A DNA stretch of 16,788 nt from Candidatus Izemoplasmatales bacterium (GTDB lineage: Bacteria > Bacillota_I > Bacilli_A > Izemoplasmatales > Hujiaoplasmataceae). Under the pieces are notes generated by a model, which was not told where the DNA came from, searched no databases, and was given only the letters and a program-made list of their open reading frames with translations. The stretch is from the NCBI GenBank assembly GCA_028707415.1, contig JAQWBC010000007.1, positions 1 to 16,788 on the forward strand, written 5' to 3'. The position numbers and the translations under genes are program-made. Shown here one piece after another: positions 14,539-16,788 of the stretch (its first letter is position 1; the number at the start of each line of letters is the position of its first letter).

Positions 14539-15084
14539 CTATTTTTTAGCAGTCTTTCCTTCTTTATGACGTACAAATTCGCCCCGATAACGGATACCTT
14601 TGCCCAGATAGGGTTCTGGTTGACGGACTTTGCGAATTGTGGCAGCGAATTCTCCAACCATTTGTTTGTCGATACCATTGATATGAATTTCGGTGTTAAG
14701 CGGAATTTCAATGGTTAATCCTTCGGGAATCATCATCTCGACCGGTGTCGAATACCCGACTGCTAATACTAACGTTTTACTGTCTTTTAATGAAGCTCGA
14801 TATCCAACACCCTTGATGTCCAGGATTTTATGATATCCTTGTGTCACTCCAGTAACCATATTATTCAGCAACGCGCGAGTAGTACCATGTAAAGCGCGGT
14901 GTTGTAACGAATCTGATGGCCGGGTTACAGAAATTTCATTATTAGCAGAAACGACTGTGATATCGTGATGAAATGTAAATTCAAGTACTCCCTTAGGTCC
15001 TTTTACTGTAGCATGATTGTGTTCATCTACAATGCAAGTAACTCCTACAGGAAGTATGATCGTTTTTCTACCAATACGACTCAT
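14539..15084 (-). CDS. rplF: 50S ribosomal protein L6
   Basis: L6 lies at the base of the stalk near the factor-binding site of the large subunit. It has 181 residues in two similar domains: MSRIGRKTIILPVGVTCIVD opens the first, and the second ends with the signature PEPYLGKGIRYRGEFVRHKE. A GGAGGTG ribosome site precedes the ATG. The 60-base spacer to rpsH is the longest gap within the ribosomal block here and shows no recognisable element. Confidence 0.98.
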   Translation of the reverse strand: MSRIGRKTIILPVGVTCIVDEHNHATVKGPKGVLEFTFHHDITVVSANNEISVTRPSDSLQHRALHGTTRALLNNMVTGVTQGYHKILDIKGVGYRASLKDSKTLVLAVGYSTPVEMMIPEGLTIEIPLNTEIHINGIDKQMVGEFAATIRKVRQPEPYLGKGIRYRGEFVRHKEGKTAKK

Positions 15085-15144
15085 ACCTTTCTTGCACCTC
15101 CAATATTTATTTTACGCTGATAAGATGAGAGTTCGATGATGTTA

Positions 15145-15543
15145 TTACCAAATATAGGCGATTATTTCGCCGCCGACTTGTTTTTTTCGAGCTTCTCGAT
15201 CGGTCATAAGACCTTGAGAAGTCGAGACTATCGCAATTCCGAGGCCGTTTAAAACTCGGGGAATTTCGTCGGTTTTTGCATATACACGTAAGCCCGGTTT
15301 CGAGATTTTCTTTAAACCTCTAACAGCTCTTTCTTTGTTATGCAAGTATTTCAATGTGACGCGGATGGTCCCTTGGACACCATCGCTGACGAGTTTAAAA
15401 TCCGTGATGTAGCCTTCATTTTTTAGAAGTGTCAAAATTTCTGACTTTAATTTTGATGCTGGCATTTCCACGGTTTCATGTTTCATTTGATTCGCGTTGC
15501 GGATGCGTGTAAGCATGTCCGCGATCGGATCTGTCATAACCAT
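15145..15543 (-). CDS. rpsH: 30S ribosomal protein S8
   Basis: S8 is a primary 16S rRNA-binding protein and, in E. coli, the translational repressor of the spc operon. It has 132 residues: TDPIADMLTRIRNANQMKHE (4-23), MPASKLKSEILTLLKNEGYI, and the C-terminal SRPGLR-type stretch (KPGLRVYAKTDEIPRVLNGL) ending in GGEIIAYIW. The first of two close ATGs (15543) is chosen since GGAGG stands ten bases upstream; the second would be 16 bases away. Confidence 0.97.
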   Translation of the reverse strand: MVMTDPIADMLTRIRNANQMKHETVEMPASKLKSEILTLLKNEGYITDFKLVSDGVQGTIRVTLKYLHNKERAVRGLKKISKPGLRVYAKTDEIPRVLNGLGIAIVSTSQGLMTDREARKKQVGGEIIAYIW

Positions 15544-15564
15544 ATTAATAGTGCCTCCTTCCCA

Positions 15565-15750
15565 TTACCAACTGGATTTCGTAACGCCGGGAATCTGACC
15601 TTTATAAGCCAGTTCACGGAAACAAATACGGCATAATTTAAACTTGCGGTAAACGGAGTGCGGACGACCGCATCTTTCACATCTGTTATAATCGCGGACC
15701 GGAAATTTCGATCCTCTTTTTTGTCTGATTTTTTGCGATGTTTTAGCCAT
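15565..15750 (-). CDS. rpsZ: 30S ribosomal protein S14, zinc-binding type Z
   Basis: S14 belongs to the head of the small subunit. This 61-residue short form (also called rpsN in many annotations) has the zinc ligands C24, C27, C40 and C43 in RCERCGRPHSVYRKFKLCRIC and ends GQIPGVTKSSW. The short four-Cys type is the one encoded in the spc operon of Bacilli, while a long zinc-free paralogue is sometimes found elsewhere in such genomes. Confidence 0.98.
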   Translation of the reverse strand: MAKTSQKIRQKRGSKFPVRDYNRCERCGRPHSVYRKFKLCRICFRELAYKGQIPGVTKSSW

Positions 15751-15760
15751 TGTGCGCCTC

Positions 15761-16303
15761 CTAATTCTTCCGGAAAGGCATGCCGAGTTGTTTTAACAAT
15801 TCGAATGCTTCCTGGTCGCTGTTCGCAGTAGTGACGATGACAATGTCCATGCCACGAACTTTGTTGACTTTGTCATAATTGATTTCCGGGAAAATCAATT
15901 GTTCTTTGATTCCCAAAGTATAATTGCCCCGTCCATCGAAACCTTTCGGATTTACTCCGCGGAAATCACGGACTCTCGGTAATGCGATGGTAACAAGTTT
16001 GTCGAAGAAATCATACATTCTCACACCCCGCAGTGTTACTTTGCACCCGATGGGCATATCTTCACGAAGTTTGAAATTCGCAATTGATTTTTTTGCTTTA
16101 GTTATAACTGGTTTTTGACCAGTAATTTGCATGAGTTCAGCAACGGCATCGTCAAGAACTTTGGGATTGGCGACAGCGTCGCCAGCACCGATGTTCAAAA
16201 CGATTTTGCTAATCTTCGGGCATTCCATGACGGAGGTATAATTAAATTTAGCTTGCATTGCGGGCATAATCTCGCTTTGGTATCTTTCGAGTAATCGATT
16301 CAT
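15761..16303 (-). CDS. rplE: 50S ribosomal protein L5
   Basis: L5 binds 5S rRNA and contacts the P-site tRNA and S13. The protein has 180 residues with LERYQSEIMPAMQAKFNYTS near the N-terminus, ITGQKPVITKAKKSIANFKL, GRGNYTLGIKEQLIFPEINY and the C-terminal DIVIVTTANSDQEAFELLKQ. It follows rplX by 16 bases. Confidence 0.98.
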   Translation of the reverse strand: MNRLLERYQSEIMPAMQAKFNYTSVMECPKISKIVLNIGAGDAVANPKVLDDAVAELMQITGQKPVITKAKKSIANFKLREDMPIGCKVTLRGVRMYDFFDKLVTIALPRVRDFRGVNPKGFDGRGNYTLGIKEQLIFPEINYDKVNKVRGMDIVIVTTANSDQEAFELLKQLGMPFRKN

Positions 16304-16319
16304 TTATTTTCTCCTCCCA

Positions 16320-16658
16320 TCATTTTAAGACTTCGCCGGATTTTTTTGCGAATCTAACAACTTCGGTGACGTCTTGTTTTTTGACTTTTTTTGTGATGGT
16401 CTTATATCCGATTCGCGTCGGCTTTTTGGTCTTTGGGTCCTGCAACATTACATTAGATGCATTAATCGCACGATCAAGGTCAATGATGCCGCCATCCGGA
16501 TTGGATTGTGAAGGTTTCAAATGTTTCTTGATTTTAGTTAAACCTTCGCCATCAAGGACAACGCGTCCTGATTTAAGTAACAGTTTAGTGATGGTACCTT
16601 GTTTACCTTTATCGGCACCCGAGATGATAATTACTTTATCGCCTTTTTTTAAGTTCAT
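16320..16658 (-). CDS. rplX: 50S ribosomal protein L24
   Basis: L24 starts assembly of the large subunit and lies at the tunnel exit. It has 112 residues, slightly more than the 103 of Bacillus. The N-terminal KOW motif is KKGDKVIIISGADKGKQGTI (4-23), followed by GLTKIKKHLKPSQSNPDGGI and the basic middle KTKKPTRIGYK. The ATG at 16658 follows the rplN stop by ten bases. Confidence 0.97.
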   Translation of the reverse strand: MNLKKGDKVIIISGADKGKQGTITKLLLKSGRVVLDGEGLTKIKKHLKPSQSNPDGGIIDLDRAINASNVMLQDPKTKKPTRIGYKTITKKVKKQDVTEVVRFAKKSGEVLK

Positions 16659-16668
16659 ATTCGTCCCC

Positions 16669-16788
16669 CTACAATACTTCTGGAGCTAAAGAGACGATTT
16701 TTGTAAAATTAGCATCTCTTAACTCGCGGGCAACCGGTCCAAAGATCCGGGTCCCTTTCGGACTGAGGTCATCTTTAATAATAACGGC
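16669..16788 (-). CDS. rplN: 50S ribosomal protein L14, C-terminal part (cut by window edge)
   Basis: The last 39 codons and a TAG stop are visible. They read AVIIKDDLSPKGTRIFGPVA at the edge, then RELRDANFTKIVSLAPEVL, the conserved C-terminus of L14, which joins L19 in an intersubunit bridge. Its place just before rplX is the canonical spc-operon order. The rest of the gene lies beyond the right edge. Confidence 0.97.
   Translation of the reverse strand, partial: AVIIKDDLSPKGTRIFGPVARELRDANFTKIVSLAPEVL

Noticed and set aside
1..16788. Mycoplasma-type code (TGA as Trp)
   Set aside because: Several genes end at TGA exactly at the family C-terminus (ecfA2, ecfT, truA), and tryptophans are encoded by TGG.
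1..16788. tRNA genes, CRISPR arrays, insertion sequences or phage genes
   Set aside because: I found no cloverleaf-like segment, no regular direct repeats with spacers and no transposase, integrase or phage-like reading frame.

Overview
The window is a piece of a low-GC, Gram-positive-type (Bacillota) chromosome. Its core is the ribosomal spc/alpha gene cluster in Bacillus-like order, read on the minus strand from rplN (cut by the right edge) to rplQ. The cobalamin/vitamin-type ECF transporter module ecfA1-ecfA2-ecfT and truA follow, as in Bacilli. TGA is used as a stop (ecfA2, ecfT, truA) and Trp is read from TGG, so the code is the standard one rather than the Mycoplasma code 4. Zinc-ribbon forms of S14, L36 and adenylate kinase, and the presence of L30, also fit Bacilli. 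The exact lineage (Bacilli proper or an early-branching Mollicutes-like group) cannot be settled by eye.

Layout: 1-1375 (minus) is tmk followed by the start of holB, that is, dTMP kinase plus the delta' clamp-loader subunit. 1376-1488 is a divergent promoter region. 1489-3047 (plus) is a two-gene metal-type ABC transporter, a ZnuC-like ATPase and a ZnuB-like permease, without a binding-protein gene. 3048-3888 is an 840-base gene-free gap between convergent transcripts, holding several hairpins and palindromes. 3889-7494 (minus) is ecfA1-ecfA2-ecfT-truA, tightly coupled by 4- to 25-base overlaps. 7495-7687 holds the terminator of the ribosomal operon, a second weaker terminator and the probable ecf promoter. 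7688-16788 (minus) is rplN-rplX-rplE-rpsZ-rpsH-rplF-rplR-rpsE-rpmD-rplO-secY-adk-map-infA-rpmJ-rpsM-rpsK-rpoA-rplQ.

How the genes work together: the ribosomal block makes large- and small-subunit proteins, the SecY channel, the N-terminal Met-removing enzyme, adenylate kinase, IF-1 and the RNA polymerase alpha subunit. The ECF module energises uptake of vitamins or metals through S components encoded elsewhere. truA modifies tRNA anticodon arms.

Most of the window is ordinary conserved housekeeping DNA. The points worth a second look are a roughly 97-residue N-terminal domain on TruA that I do not recognise, a roughly 55-residue insertion in EcfT that adds two hydrophobic segments, interleaved complementary segments and tandem terminators ahead of ecfA1, and the hairpin-bearing gene-free gap. 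I found no mobile element, CRISPR array, tRNA or clearly new multi-gene system.
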